In this document: positions 15,101-27,100 of the stretch, one piece after another
Layout: each line of letters starts with the position of its first letter
Position numbering within the stretch: the first letter of the stretch is position 1
From: Gavia stellata
Lineage: Eukaryota > Chordata > Aves > Gaviiformes > Gaviidae
Assembly (NCBI RefSeq): GCF_030936135.1
Contig: NC_082595.1
Span: 9,488,930 to 9,552,929, forward strand
DNA: 64,000 bases
Reading direction: 5' to 3'
Made by a program: the position numbers and the translations under genes
The notes under the pieces: model-generated
Told to the model about the DNA's origin: nothing
What the model saw: the letters and a program-made list of their open reading frames with translations, nothing else
The model's database searches: none

Positions 15101-18100
15101 GAGGGTCTTCTAAAAAGAAACATTATGATCTGAGGGGTATGCCAAGTGCAAGTTTGCCAACGCTGTTAAATCAAGCAGCACTGCCAAAAATCCAAGCTTA
15201 ACCTCTCCAAACATTGTTCTCTCTGACAGTGACTTGAGACCTTAAGGGTCACTTTCCTCACTCTCTTTAAAATGACAAAACTTTCTAAGCATTTTCATTT
15301 TGATCCACTTTTATAACTGTACTTTTTGAACAGCTGACCTGTATTTCCATACAGGATTTCTGAAAGTTATAGAAATATCTTTTCTTTTCCCACTCAAAAT
15401 CCTCAATGCCACAACAGAAACAAGCCTCTGGTTATAAAATTTTGTAAACAATGTTAGTAGGTCAGAAGACCACTTAAGCTGGTTTAAACACATAATACTG
15501 TTCACAAATAAGACCTACAGTCGGCTAGATGGTAAAACAGCCTCTAAGAACTAAATATGAACAAATTAAAAATAAAGACTCTAAAACTGCTTCTTCCTTG
15601 ACTTTGTCCTGAAAGTACTTTAACAGTACTGAAACACTGAAAGTAGTTTAGTTTTAAAACAAACTTGAGAAATGGTACCTTTTTTAACTAACATCCTTAG
15701 TCTGATGATTAAATGCCTGTAGTAGAGACAATTTCTTGGCACTGAAAGATTTCTAGACATCTACCTGTGGCCTTTACACCAAGAAAACATAGTTTCGATA
15801 GAAAGAAGAGGGAAGAACTATTAACTAATCATTCTATCTCAGAAGAGAACATTAATTTTTTGGAAATTTGGATGCAAGAACCTCTGATACTGTGCATTAG
15901 TGCAGCTCTCTTGACCAAACTCCACACATTTACTGTACTTGAGCATCTGGCCTTGAACACAGAAATACTACACATGGAGTAACTAACTTTGTTCTTTTCT
16001 GAATGTTCTTGAATAAGTTGTATTTCTTCAGCAAGCTTGTTTCTTTCTGTGGTAAATTCTTCCTGTAATTTGGAAATCTTCTGTTCAGTATCGCTTAGCT
16101 TGACTTGCAGCTCAGTATGACCTTCAGTCAGTTCATCTACCTGAAATTGGATTTTCCAGAATTATTTTTAATACATGTGTCATGACCTCCAAAGAATTTT
16201 CTTATATGCAACAAGCAGTTTTTAAGATTAGTTATTTTATTCCCACAGCTGGCCCAACTCCAAGCAAAAGTCACAACAGGCTGTTTTCACATAGCAAGTG
16301 TCCCAATTGTGTTTTCACTTTCTTTTGAGCTCCCAAAGTACTTACTCTTGATATAAAAACCTCACTCACCCAATACTAATTTGTCTTTCCTCTTTTTCTT
16401 CTACAGGAAAGAGGAAACTATCCTGCATTATTCAATTACTTAAACTTCTATGGCTACTTTCAAGCAACCTTCCCATTCATCCTACACAAAACAATGTCAT
16501 GCTTTCCAGCTCTGTAACTTCAATGCAAACTCATGATTGCATTGAAAACACAATTTTAAAAATAGGATGCTTACTGTAAAAGTTTGAGGTTAAAGTTATT
16601 TTAAGATATAATCTATTAAGCAAGTAGTAAGCCCAGAGGACACTTTATCCTTACTCCTAAAAAGGGAACTCTACCCTAATGGAAATGGTATTACCTTTTT
16701 ACATAAAGTGCTCTTTTCACAAAGTGTAGATTCCAGTTCTTTCTCAAGGTCCTTATAAGACACTTTTAGAACATTCAGGATATCCGGAAAGGCTTCATTA
16801 TCAGAAAAATGTTGCTCCTTCAGCTTCAACTCAGCAATCAAATTCTGCAGCCTTTTTTTTTCCTGGTGCCAACATTCATGCTCATGTTGCATGTGTGTCA
16901 GCTGTAAAGACAGCTCCTCTGTTTCTTTCACCTGCTTTTGAAGAGAACCGTTTTCCTGCGCCTTTTCATTGAGTTTTTGTTTACAATCCATCAATTCTTG
17001 AACAAGTACTTCCCTCGTTCGATCCAATTTGATATTTTCATTTTTTATTTCCTGACATTCCTGTAACAGTATTGTTTTATCTTGCTCAAGACAAGCCACC
17101 TGATTAATCAAGACTTGCTCTTTTGCTCTAGCATCTGCTTCCTCCTTGCAAGAAAATTCTAATTTCTTGCTTATATTTTTGAGCTCAGATTTCAGCAATA
17201 TCACAGTATTTTCTAACTCATCCTTGATTTGCATCTTTTCTTCCTCCTTTTCTTCTAACAGTTTTGCTGTAGTCAAATTCGAAGACTCTAGTTCAAGGAC
17301 TCTTTCTTGCTTTTCTTTTAAATCTTTAGCCAAACACTCTTTTTCTGAGGTGAGGACATCGATTTGTAAGTTAAAACATTTCAGCTTTTCAGTCGTCTCT
17401 TCCATCTCCATTGTTAATGTTTCTGCCTCTGCTTTAGCAGTCTCTGACTGAATAATTGCATCTTCTAGATTTTTCTCTGACATCTCCAATTCTCTTTCAA
17501 GCCTCTCTATTTTATCCAGAAGAGAGTCAGCTTTCCGTTCACTCTCTTTCAGCTTTTCAGTAATGTGATGCTTTTTCTTCTCATCAGATTCAATTTTTAC
17601 TTTCAGCTTCTCAATTCCGTATCGCATTTGGTCTACTTCTTTCTGTGCTGAGCTGAGTCTAGCAGCAAGTTCACCTTTTTCCATTAACAAGCCTTCCAAA
17701 GATCTGGAAAGCTTTGAATTTTCCATTTCTGATGAGCTTAATTTACTCTGCATCATTTCCAACTCTCTTATAATCAGCTCTTTCTCCTTCTTCAAATCTG
17801 CTGCTTCGTTTTGGAGTTTTTCTTTTTCTAAGGCCAAAGACACGGCATCATTTTCCAAACTTTGCAGCTTCTGCAGAAGATGATCTTTTTCATTTGATAA
17901 TTGATTTACATCAAATTTTGCAGACTCACACAGGTTTGTTTGTATCCTCACTTCACCCTCTAACCTTCTAATGAATTCAGTAGAATCCATCTTAGTTGAC
18001 TCTAGCTCTTTTAATTTCTCTTGTAGCGTCTGATACTTCTGATCCAGTTCTTTCTTATTTTCAGACAAAATACTCAGTTCTTGGCCAATATGGTTTCTCT

Positions 18101-21100
18101 CAGCTGTGACTGAAACAAGGTGCTCTTGAAAGCTAGAAATAGTTTTCAGGTTAACTTCCCTCTCCCTTTCTAATTGCTGACATTTTGCCTGAAGCATTTC
18201 AGTATCATGCTCTGTGAACAAGGCATGGTTCTCAATATTAACTTGCTCAGATTTTGGACTCTTCTGTTCATTTTCAGCTGCGAGAAATTGTTTATGACAA
18301 TCTCTCTTGGTCATTTCTACATCATCCAATGTGTTTGCTGCATTAGACAATTTAACTTTATATATCTCCAGCTCAGACTTTACGTTCTCAGGTTCTTTTT
18401 CTAATGAGACTACTCTAAGAGATAATTGCTGCTTATTGACAGAGACTGATTCCAGTTTTTCCTTTATGTCACAGTTTTCTTCCTTAAGAACTACAGTAGC
18501 TTCCTCCAGTCCTGCAAAAGCGGAGCTCTTCGGAGTTGATAGTGCATTCTGAAAGTTCAGCTCTGAGTTTAATTGCTCAACTTTCATTACTAAATCAACA
18601 TGTTTATGGCTTTCTTCTGTCTCATAGATCAGCTTCAAATTTTCAGCAGTCTGTTGTTTTGCCTCCTCCTGAAGCATTTCAGTGGTTATTTGATTTTCAT
18701 AGAAATCCCCTGCCCTCAGAAACATACTACTATTGGAAAATGACAATGTACTGGCATGGTGTGAAGGGCTGGTTATTTTTCTTGACATATTTCTACACTC
18801 GTGTTCTCCAGAAATCTTCTCAGTAGAATCTTCCATTAATCTTGCTTCAGCGGTCTCAGTTACACTTTCACACACAGAGGTATCTCCTACAGCCATTTTC
18901 TCAATGGGGATTAGTTTAGGTTTATTGCTTTTCAGCACAGAGTTTTCAATGTGCACTCCCAATTGATAAGGACTATTGTTTTCTTGATCAGTGTTCTGCA
19001 AGGTTTAAGAGTCAATCCATTAAAAAAAGGAAATGAAAAAGAATATATATAAGAAAAAAAACAAGGTGAGTTTTAAAAGTTTTCTTAAACTAGTAAAGCT
19101 CCTCCTCTTATGCGAAATAAATAGATAGCATCCTTCCCTACTTCAGAATCTGCTTTCTTATGAAAAGTATTTACACTTACTTATACACACATACATCTTT
19201 GGCCAAAAGGTTTTAAAGATACTGAGGGAGAAATTTCAGCCAAATTTACTGAAAGACCAAGTGCAAAGATATCACATGCCTCCATATTTTGGGAAAATAG
19301 GTGTCTACGTGACAAAGTGAAAAAATATTAGTATCACTAATGGGGGAAAGGTTTACTGCTCACCATTAGACACCAGAGAATCTTCAAGGGACACAAGTCC
19401 AAATCCTCAAACTATCCCTTTTCCAAATTACCACTGTCTGTCAGAGCTGGGCTTACATCTGGCGCCACCTGATGTTCTCATTTGAAACAATAAAAATGAG
19501 TAACTTCAAAACTTGAGGACTCCAAAAAAGAACTGGGTCTGAAGGCAGCACCTGAATTATCTGTATGGAGTACTTCATGTTAAAAAAGCTCCAGCTATGT
19601 ATGGTAAGTAACAGTATTTCTTTCTTCAAGTGTCTATATATCAGTGTGGATGCTCTATGTGAATTGCAAGCAACACATACAAGTGAAGGGTTTTCTTTGC
19701 AAGGAACAGTTGCTCAGTGTTGCACAGGTGGCCAAAATGCAGAGCTTCAAGGTGCTCTGACTGTAAGAGCAGTGTTAAACTTTAATTTCCGAGTTTAATT
19801 TCTGAAGACTTAACGGTCAAAACTGGTATTCTCACAAGCAGAAAACGCACCTGTTAGATTTATTTTTAAGGGGAATTAGTCTAATACACCGTATGCAAGA
19901 ATTAAACTGATTTTCCTCCATTCTGAGTGAAGTTTTGATTCTGTCACTCCTTACAAGGAGCAGCAAAATCTAGTTCACTGGTTGCACGCCATCTAGAGCT
20001 GAAAAAAAGACAGAGCTGACTCCCAAATTTCTTGTTCCCTTAGGTATTTTGAAGGAATTCAGGACAAAATTAAAATTAACTGTTCTGCTACCAACTCATT
20101 CTTTTCTGCTGTTGACAGCACTGAAAGGAATTAAAGGTGTGGAAGCAGTCCTAGTTTGCTTGTCCCATGAAGGGACATGGGAAGCGTGCCCATCTTTAAC
20201 CGTGTTAAATCAGAGATCTAAGCTTGTAAGCACAGTACAGATACAAACAGTGCATGTACACCCACTAACACAGCAGGATCCATACTGAAACAGACCTGAA
20301 GAAAAACCAAGAGAGTAACGCAAAGTATTACACACTCTAATAGACTGAACTTGTTGGTTATGTCATCATTTGTTATTTCTCATGATCCCTGTGATGCATA
20401 AACCAGAACTCAATGTATGGGTTATTTTTCTACTTTCTCTAAAGAACAGTACCGCTTCTGTGGGACACAATTTTAAACACATTTAATTTCAAAATTTAAA
20501 TTTGGCTTACCATAAATCAAAGGTTTTACATAAAACTGATTTGCCTGACAGCAATTACTTACATTTTCAATATCTGTGCACAGCAGTGAATGAGAACTTA
20601 AATCAAGGACTTGTAGTTGGAGTCTTGCTGCTTCCAGCTCCAAAGACAGATTCTCAGTTTGCTTTCTTTCTGCTGCCAGTTTGCACTCCATCTCCACAGT
20701 CACGTTATTCAGTTTCTGCTGCCATTCTTCCTTGTCAGATAGATTTTGCTGCTTGAGATGATCTATTTCTTTTCTTTCAGAAAGTATAACTTTTTTCAGC
20801 TCTTGTATTTCCTCATTTTTCATATTCTCTTGAACGTGAAATTGGTCTTCGAGCACCTTGATGGCCTTCTCATATGTCTGACACAGCATCTGAAGTTCTT
20901 CAATTCTACTCTCAAGGTTAGATTTTCTAGGAGTAATAGTCCCAGGACTATTCCCAGGCTCTCTTACAAAGTCCAATGCGTGATCATTATGACAATTTTC
21001 AACCAAAACTTTTGTTGCACCTTCTGGAATTATTTCTGCAGAACTGTCTGGCTGATTCATTTCCTCTGTCCATTTGCACATAACACTGTTACAAGAATCA

Positions 21101-24100
21101 ACGACCTCACTTACTTCTATGAGACAGGGACTTTCAAAAAGATCTGAGGAAGAAACCATGGACTTAGTTTCATCTAATTTAGACAGCGTGCCATTTTGGC
21201 TAGAAGGTAGTGGCACTCTCACAGAATCTATATGACCATTGCTCAAACTTGTCAACAATGCAGAATTTTCTGCCTTCAGTATTTCAATAGAAGACTGTAG
21301 CTCAGATATCTTTGAGCTCATACCGCAATGTTGTTCGTTTAATTTTATATGTTCATTCTGGAAAAACAAAAGCTTCTCTCTTACTTCAGCAAAGTGTATT
21401 TTAACTTCCTTGCTGGACAATTTTAAATTTTCATAGTCAGAACTGGTTCCAGTGCTGCATTCTTTAAGTCTGAAGGACATTTCCTTATTATCAAAATACA
21501 TTCTCGGATTGCTGTTATCACTTTGATCCATAAGTTCATCAGGAAAAATAGCTTTCTCCGCTTTTAAATTTTTATCTGCATTCATTATGTTCTCTTTCTG
21601 TTGTGCCACTTTATTAATACCTGTGATGCCATTGGTTTTTGAGTCTTTAAATCCAGAGGCTAATACAATGTTCTCACTCTGCAACCTCTCACACATTTTC
21701 TCAAGCTCGCTCAGATTGTTTATTGTTACCTGCAAAGAGGATGCCAGCAAGACCGATGAATAACTTTCATCCATTCCTCTTTTGCCACAGTTCAGGGAAA
21801 CACTATCATAATTATATTCCAATGAGTGGCCATCTTCATCTAATACTGTAAGCAGAGAATCTGAAGTTTTCAATTCTTTAACAGACAGTAGTTCTTGCTG
21901 CAGTCTCTCTTTCTCTCTCACACTTTTTTCAAGTTCTAGTTTCATGCCTTTTAAAGCAGTCTCCAGTTGCATTACTTCTAACCTGTAGTTCTCTAAGGAG
22001 AGTTCTCTGTCCTCAAAATCCATTTGAAGAAGCTCAAGTTTAACTTGGTATTTATTCAGCTCAGTGTCCTTTTCTTCCATGGACTTCCTCAACTGTTCTG
22101 AATGGAGTCTCCGTTCACAACTAAGGTCATACATTAGAGGTTCACTTTTTGTTTCTAGTTCCTTCCCCAACTGCTCCTTCTGTTGAAATATGACACCACA
22201 TTTCTCTTGCATTATATTTTGTGTTGCCCTGACATTTGACATTTCCTGTCTTAAACAGTCAAGCTCCCTAGAAGGCACATGTTGGATATTGGAAAATTCA
22301 GACTGCAGTTGCTGAAGTTCTTGAACCAAATCCTTTTTTATTTCTTCTGAGGCTATTAGTTTACGTAAGATATCTTTATTCTCACTAAATACCTGTTTCT
22401 CTTGTTCTAATTTTGCTTTCTTTTCCTCAAATTCAATTGTCTGCTCTCTCAGAATGCTCATCATATTTGCATTTTCTTCTTCCACCAATTTATACTTTGC
22501 TTGCAAAACTTTGAGCTCAGTTTTGGTTTCTTCAGTTCTTGATTCAATATGTTGTCTTTCCTCCTTGTGTTTTCTGCACATTTCAGAAATTATTTCTTCT
22601 CTGTCCTTTAAACTATCAGAAATATTTTTATTTGCTTCCAGTAAAGTTATTTGTTCTTGCTCTAAAGCTCTGCTTAAATCCCTAAGGGTTGCATTTTCTT
22701 CAGCAAGTTCCTCAATTTTTTTGCTATATGAACAAATCATTGAAGACATGTCCTTCTCTGAATCGCATGTTCTGGACATAAGCTTCAGCTGTCTTACTGA
22801 ATCCTCAAGCAATTTATTATTGATCTTTAAATCCTGAAGCTCAGCTTGTTGGTTTTCTAATCTTTCATTCAGACTTTGCAGTTGCATGTCCTTTTCCTCA
22901 AGAATAGCTAAAGTTTTTTCAACTAATTTCTGCCGTGCTGAAATATCCGCTTGCAAGTTACTAATGTGTTGTTTAGTTTCTACCACAAAGCTTTGATGCA
23001 TTTGTTCTACATTAAATAATCTTTCTTCTGTTTCACCCTTTATTTGCAGTAAGTCTTCATACTGCTGCTGCTGATTTGAATTCAGCTGCTTTTGAGCCAC
23101 CAAGGAAATATCAAGAGAAGAGATCTGATCTCGTAAAATGGCCAGATCCTTAGTTTTTCCTACTTCTAGAAGAGTTCTTGCACAGCCGTGATCCTCAGCA
23201 ATGGAGTTATTTGCTGCAAGTTGCATATTATCTAAAACAGTTTTATCCCGATCACTTTGTAAATTAACTTCTCTATCTTCTGGCATTTCTGAAGAATCTT
23301 TAGCTTTTACAAGACAACAGATTTTTTCATATTCACCAAGCAGTTCATGATAACATTGCTCCCTTTGCAGTCCTTCACTTGCTGCTAACTGTAACTTTTC
23401 TTCTAGTTCACTGACTTGGTTAGTAAGCTGCAATATCTTACAGGACATATTTTCTATCTCTTTACAGTACTTTTCATCAGAACATTCTGCTTTCCGCTGA
23501 AGTTCTTCAAAGGCTTTTTTTTGTTCTTCTGATTCTGCACTTTTACATTGCAGCATGTCTTTAAGTTCTCTAATCTCTGTGCTTTTCCTGTCATTTTCAG
23601 TTTCCATCATTCTGAGTTTCTCACTATGCTCATGATTTTTGATTTGTTGATTTTGAAGGGAACTCTCCAAGTCATTAATATGAGTCAGCATACCTTCCTT
23701 TTCACACTTAAGTTTATTTATAAGATGATCATTTTCATTTTTCCATTGAGAAAAAGCAGTAGCCTCTTTTTGCAGTTCTTCATATTCTCTCTGCTTGAAC
23801 CCAAGGAGCCTCTGTAAAGCTTCTGATTCTTCCTCCATTTTACCTATTTTACAGTTTTGTTCTTGAATATGATTATCTTTTTCCTTGAGCAGATCTTGGG
23901 TAGAATCTTGTTGCTTTTCCATGTCAGCTAAAGCTATTTTCAACTTCTCCAGCAAAAGGGAGCTCTCTTGCTTTTTAAATTTCTCTTCCAGTAACTTCAG
24001 CTCTGCTTCCTGAAAAGTATTCTTATCTGTAAAAGAAAACACCATCAAATCTTTGCCAGTCAATACTGGCGATTCTACTGATAATTTTCTAGATGAAACG

Positions 24101-27100
24101 TTACTATTTACTTTTACTATTTTAAATTCTCATTCTAGCGCAAAGCATTACTCTCAAGTTATATCACTGGATAAAGGATTGTTTATATCACCTTAGGCTA
24201 TCAGACACTGTCTACTCATAGACATTGCCAACTTTCCACTCTGCAGTCTGACACAAGTCTGCACTCCAAGCCGGTTAGTCTTTACTTCTCAGGTGTAACT
24301 ACCTGTTGTTTCTGTGTCCCACTTTCACCAAATTTTTATAAAGTGTATACATATAAAGTATATCTATAAAGTAGCACTACTTTTTTTTTTTGCCCTTTTT
24401 TTTTTTTTAAGCAGGAGAGGTCTTATTCCAGTATGTGACCTTCTTGTGGGTCAGTTTTATACTCTGTTTCTGCCAAAGAATGTCTATTTCTACAGTCATT
24501 TTCCAAATTGTCATAATTGTTTCCCTGCCTTGATAGGAACAGGCTAAGAACCACCAAGGATAAGTACAGGGCGAGGCAGGGTGGGGCATGGGGAAGGCAT
24601 TACGTTACACTGGCTAGCTGGTAAAGGCTGCAAATTTTCTATAAGATCAAAACCAAATCATCAGTTGAAAGGCGATGAAAAGTTTGGTCATCAATTTTAA
24701 GAAGAATAGAATCAAATTCAAAAGCTTCATTTTGAAATCTTACGAAGTTTGATTGATGCACAGAAACAAGTGGGATGCACAGAAACAAGTGGGATGCACA
24801 GAAACAAGTGGGATGCACAGAAACAAGTGGGATGCACAGAAACAAGTGGGATGCACAGAAACAAGTGGGATGCACAGAAACAAGTGGGAATCTGTCCCCT
24901 TTTTTCAGTCAGTTCCAGCAGAACTGCAAGGTATATTTCAACTCAATTCCTGAAAAACAGTTTTCTGTTAGAAGCAAACACTGCAAGCAAGACTCAACTA
25001 TCAGTGGTTATGTAACATTTTCCTACCTTTTTTTTTTTTAAACTCTGTGAAACACATAAAAGAATTACAAAACATAAGTTTTCTGCTTTAAATAGATTCT
25101 GTGAAATTCACTTAGATTATAAGTTCAGTACACTTTGATTAATTTCAAAATTGTGTATCTTCAGGAACTGTATATGTTCATAGACAAAAATTCATTTCCA
25201 TTTAGGACAAACTTAATGTTGGTTAAAAACACTAATCATATCCCACAGTGGAAACCTTTCTACTTAATTCACAATTAAACTTATAAGATTGCAGGAAACA
25301 TACATCATTAAACATGCAACAGGAGTTCTGCAAATTTAAATATGTAACTCACTTTTCATCTCTTCTGCAAAATTCTGGCTCTGCTTTAGAGACTGCTTGA
25401 TTGTATTTAGTTCTTCTTCAAGTTGGCGTATCTCTTGCAATTTTTTTTCAAGTTGACAGTCAAGAAGGTATTTCTCCTGCTTCACTTCCTAAAACAAAAC
25501 CAGAAAAGACCATGTTTCATGTGAACTGCCAAGAAGATCAAAGAACTCAGTTCATTTAAATAAAAAGAAAGATATTCCATTGGCTCCTATTAAGTCTTTG
25601 GGCAGCTATGCCCGGGTTCCTAAGCACTGCTTGGGAACACAAGCTGAACTATTCTTAACTAGTTGACAGCATCTGAGATGCTGCCAGTTGACATAGTTAG
25701 CATGGCCCTTGTTTGCATAGAGCAAACAGCTCCACATGACCTGCCCCAAACAGATTGAGACAGGACAGGACATATCCTACAAAATCTGAGTTGATGAAGT
25801 TAGGCTGCTTTCCCCAGGCAACAAAGGAAACAAATCCCTGCAATGGCATCAAAGTTAACAAGAAATCTATACATTAGATTTCACCTATCGTCTCACGTAG
25901 AGACAAGTTCTCTTTCCACTGAACATCATCATCATGGCAACACTGGCCAAATTTTATTCAGAAGTGCTTACTCTTTCAGAGGGTTGTTTTGCCATTACGA
26001 GTATTTTCTTCTAAATAAATTTAGGTTTTTTAAAAAAAATACAAACCAAAACACAAACAAAACTATGTATCTACATTGCATCTAGGAAGCCAGCTAAAAG
26101 TTCTTTTAAGGAAACTAATCCTTTTTCTCCAAACTCCTGTGCTGCTGGACAACAGATGGCATGGAACTGGCATGGCCCAATTGGAAACAGGCCGTCAATT
26201 ATTCATCCATTTACTACTAGCAGATGGGTAGCAATTCACAAAAGCCAAGCTCAAGAAATGGAAAGGTCTGGATGAAAAAAATTAAAAGCTTGCTGGCATG
26301 GCAGGCTTGTTTTTGCAAAAACATAAATAAATCACCCTCAAAACATGATTAAAATTGTCACTGTCACTAACAGTTACCTTCCCTTCTACTCATAGCCTTC
26401 CCTACCCACAGTTTAAAAAAAAAAAAAATCCAGTCACATATAAGTTTCAATGAAGAAAGTTTTCCAGTAATCTTAACAATAATTGTTCAAAGTACAAGGT
26501 TCCAAACTTCTTGCATTCAAAGCACCATCTGCAGATGTAATACAAGTACACAAAGTAAACAAGCCTGTTCATTAGAAAATCTAGGGTGATCTATGGAAAG
26601 AAAACCAAACTAGTTTAAGGAATTAAAATGGCTGAAAGGTCTAATTATTTTGATTTGGTGCAAGCATTCCCAATAAGCAGCACTTAGCAAAAACCAGGAA
26701 CCCATAATTTAATGGACTAAGTATCTGATAGTAACTAACCATTTACACTTTCCAAAGCTATAAACAAAAGAATCAATTTGGTTTCAAGCTAGTTATCGAT
26801 TCTGCTTGTATGCTGTATTACTCAAGTTAGCCATTCTGCAATTGTCCCTTGAAAAAGCAAAAACCAAACCAAAGCAAACTCCAGAACCTATATAAAGGTA
26901 GTACTACTATTCTGGAGAAACTCTTCATGGGGCAGGCTTACGAGCAGCTTAGGGACTGACTGAGTTTTTCAAGAACAGTTATGGGATTGCTTGCACCATC
27001 AAAATGTAAACTGTATGCCAAGATGCCAGAACTGCTCAGCTATTGAGATATTACCATTGCAAAGCTTAGTAGTCCTTAGACTAAGCACGTCCTATATGTC

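Noticed and set aside
16671..19001. A 776-codon minus-strand frame read as a stand-alone gene starting at 19001
   Set aside because: The apparent first codons are the splice acceptor (CTTGCAG) of CENPF exon 13 and the last residues run past the exon 13 donor; it is an internal exon.
20746..23817. Several plus-strand frames of 65-133 codons antisense to exons 12 and 13
   Set aside because: Phe/Leu/Ser-rich mirror images of Glu/Lys-rich coiled-coil codons; typical shadow frames.
20473..24063. A 1196-codon minus-strand frame read as a stand-alone gene
   Set aside because: Its ends extend beyond the exon 12 acceptor (24026) and donor (20563). Homology to CENP-F continues in neighbouring exons.
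24755..24889. CRISPR-like array
   Set aside because: Units are contiguous without spacers, in a vertebrate intron; it is a minisatellite.
24749..25041. Repetitive open frames ([22 protein letters not shown]) over 24.75-25.04 kb, and the reverse-strand frame ([22 protein letters not shown])
   Set aside because: They are translations of the 19-bp minisatellite, which lacks stops in these frames; intronic, with no homology.
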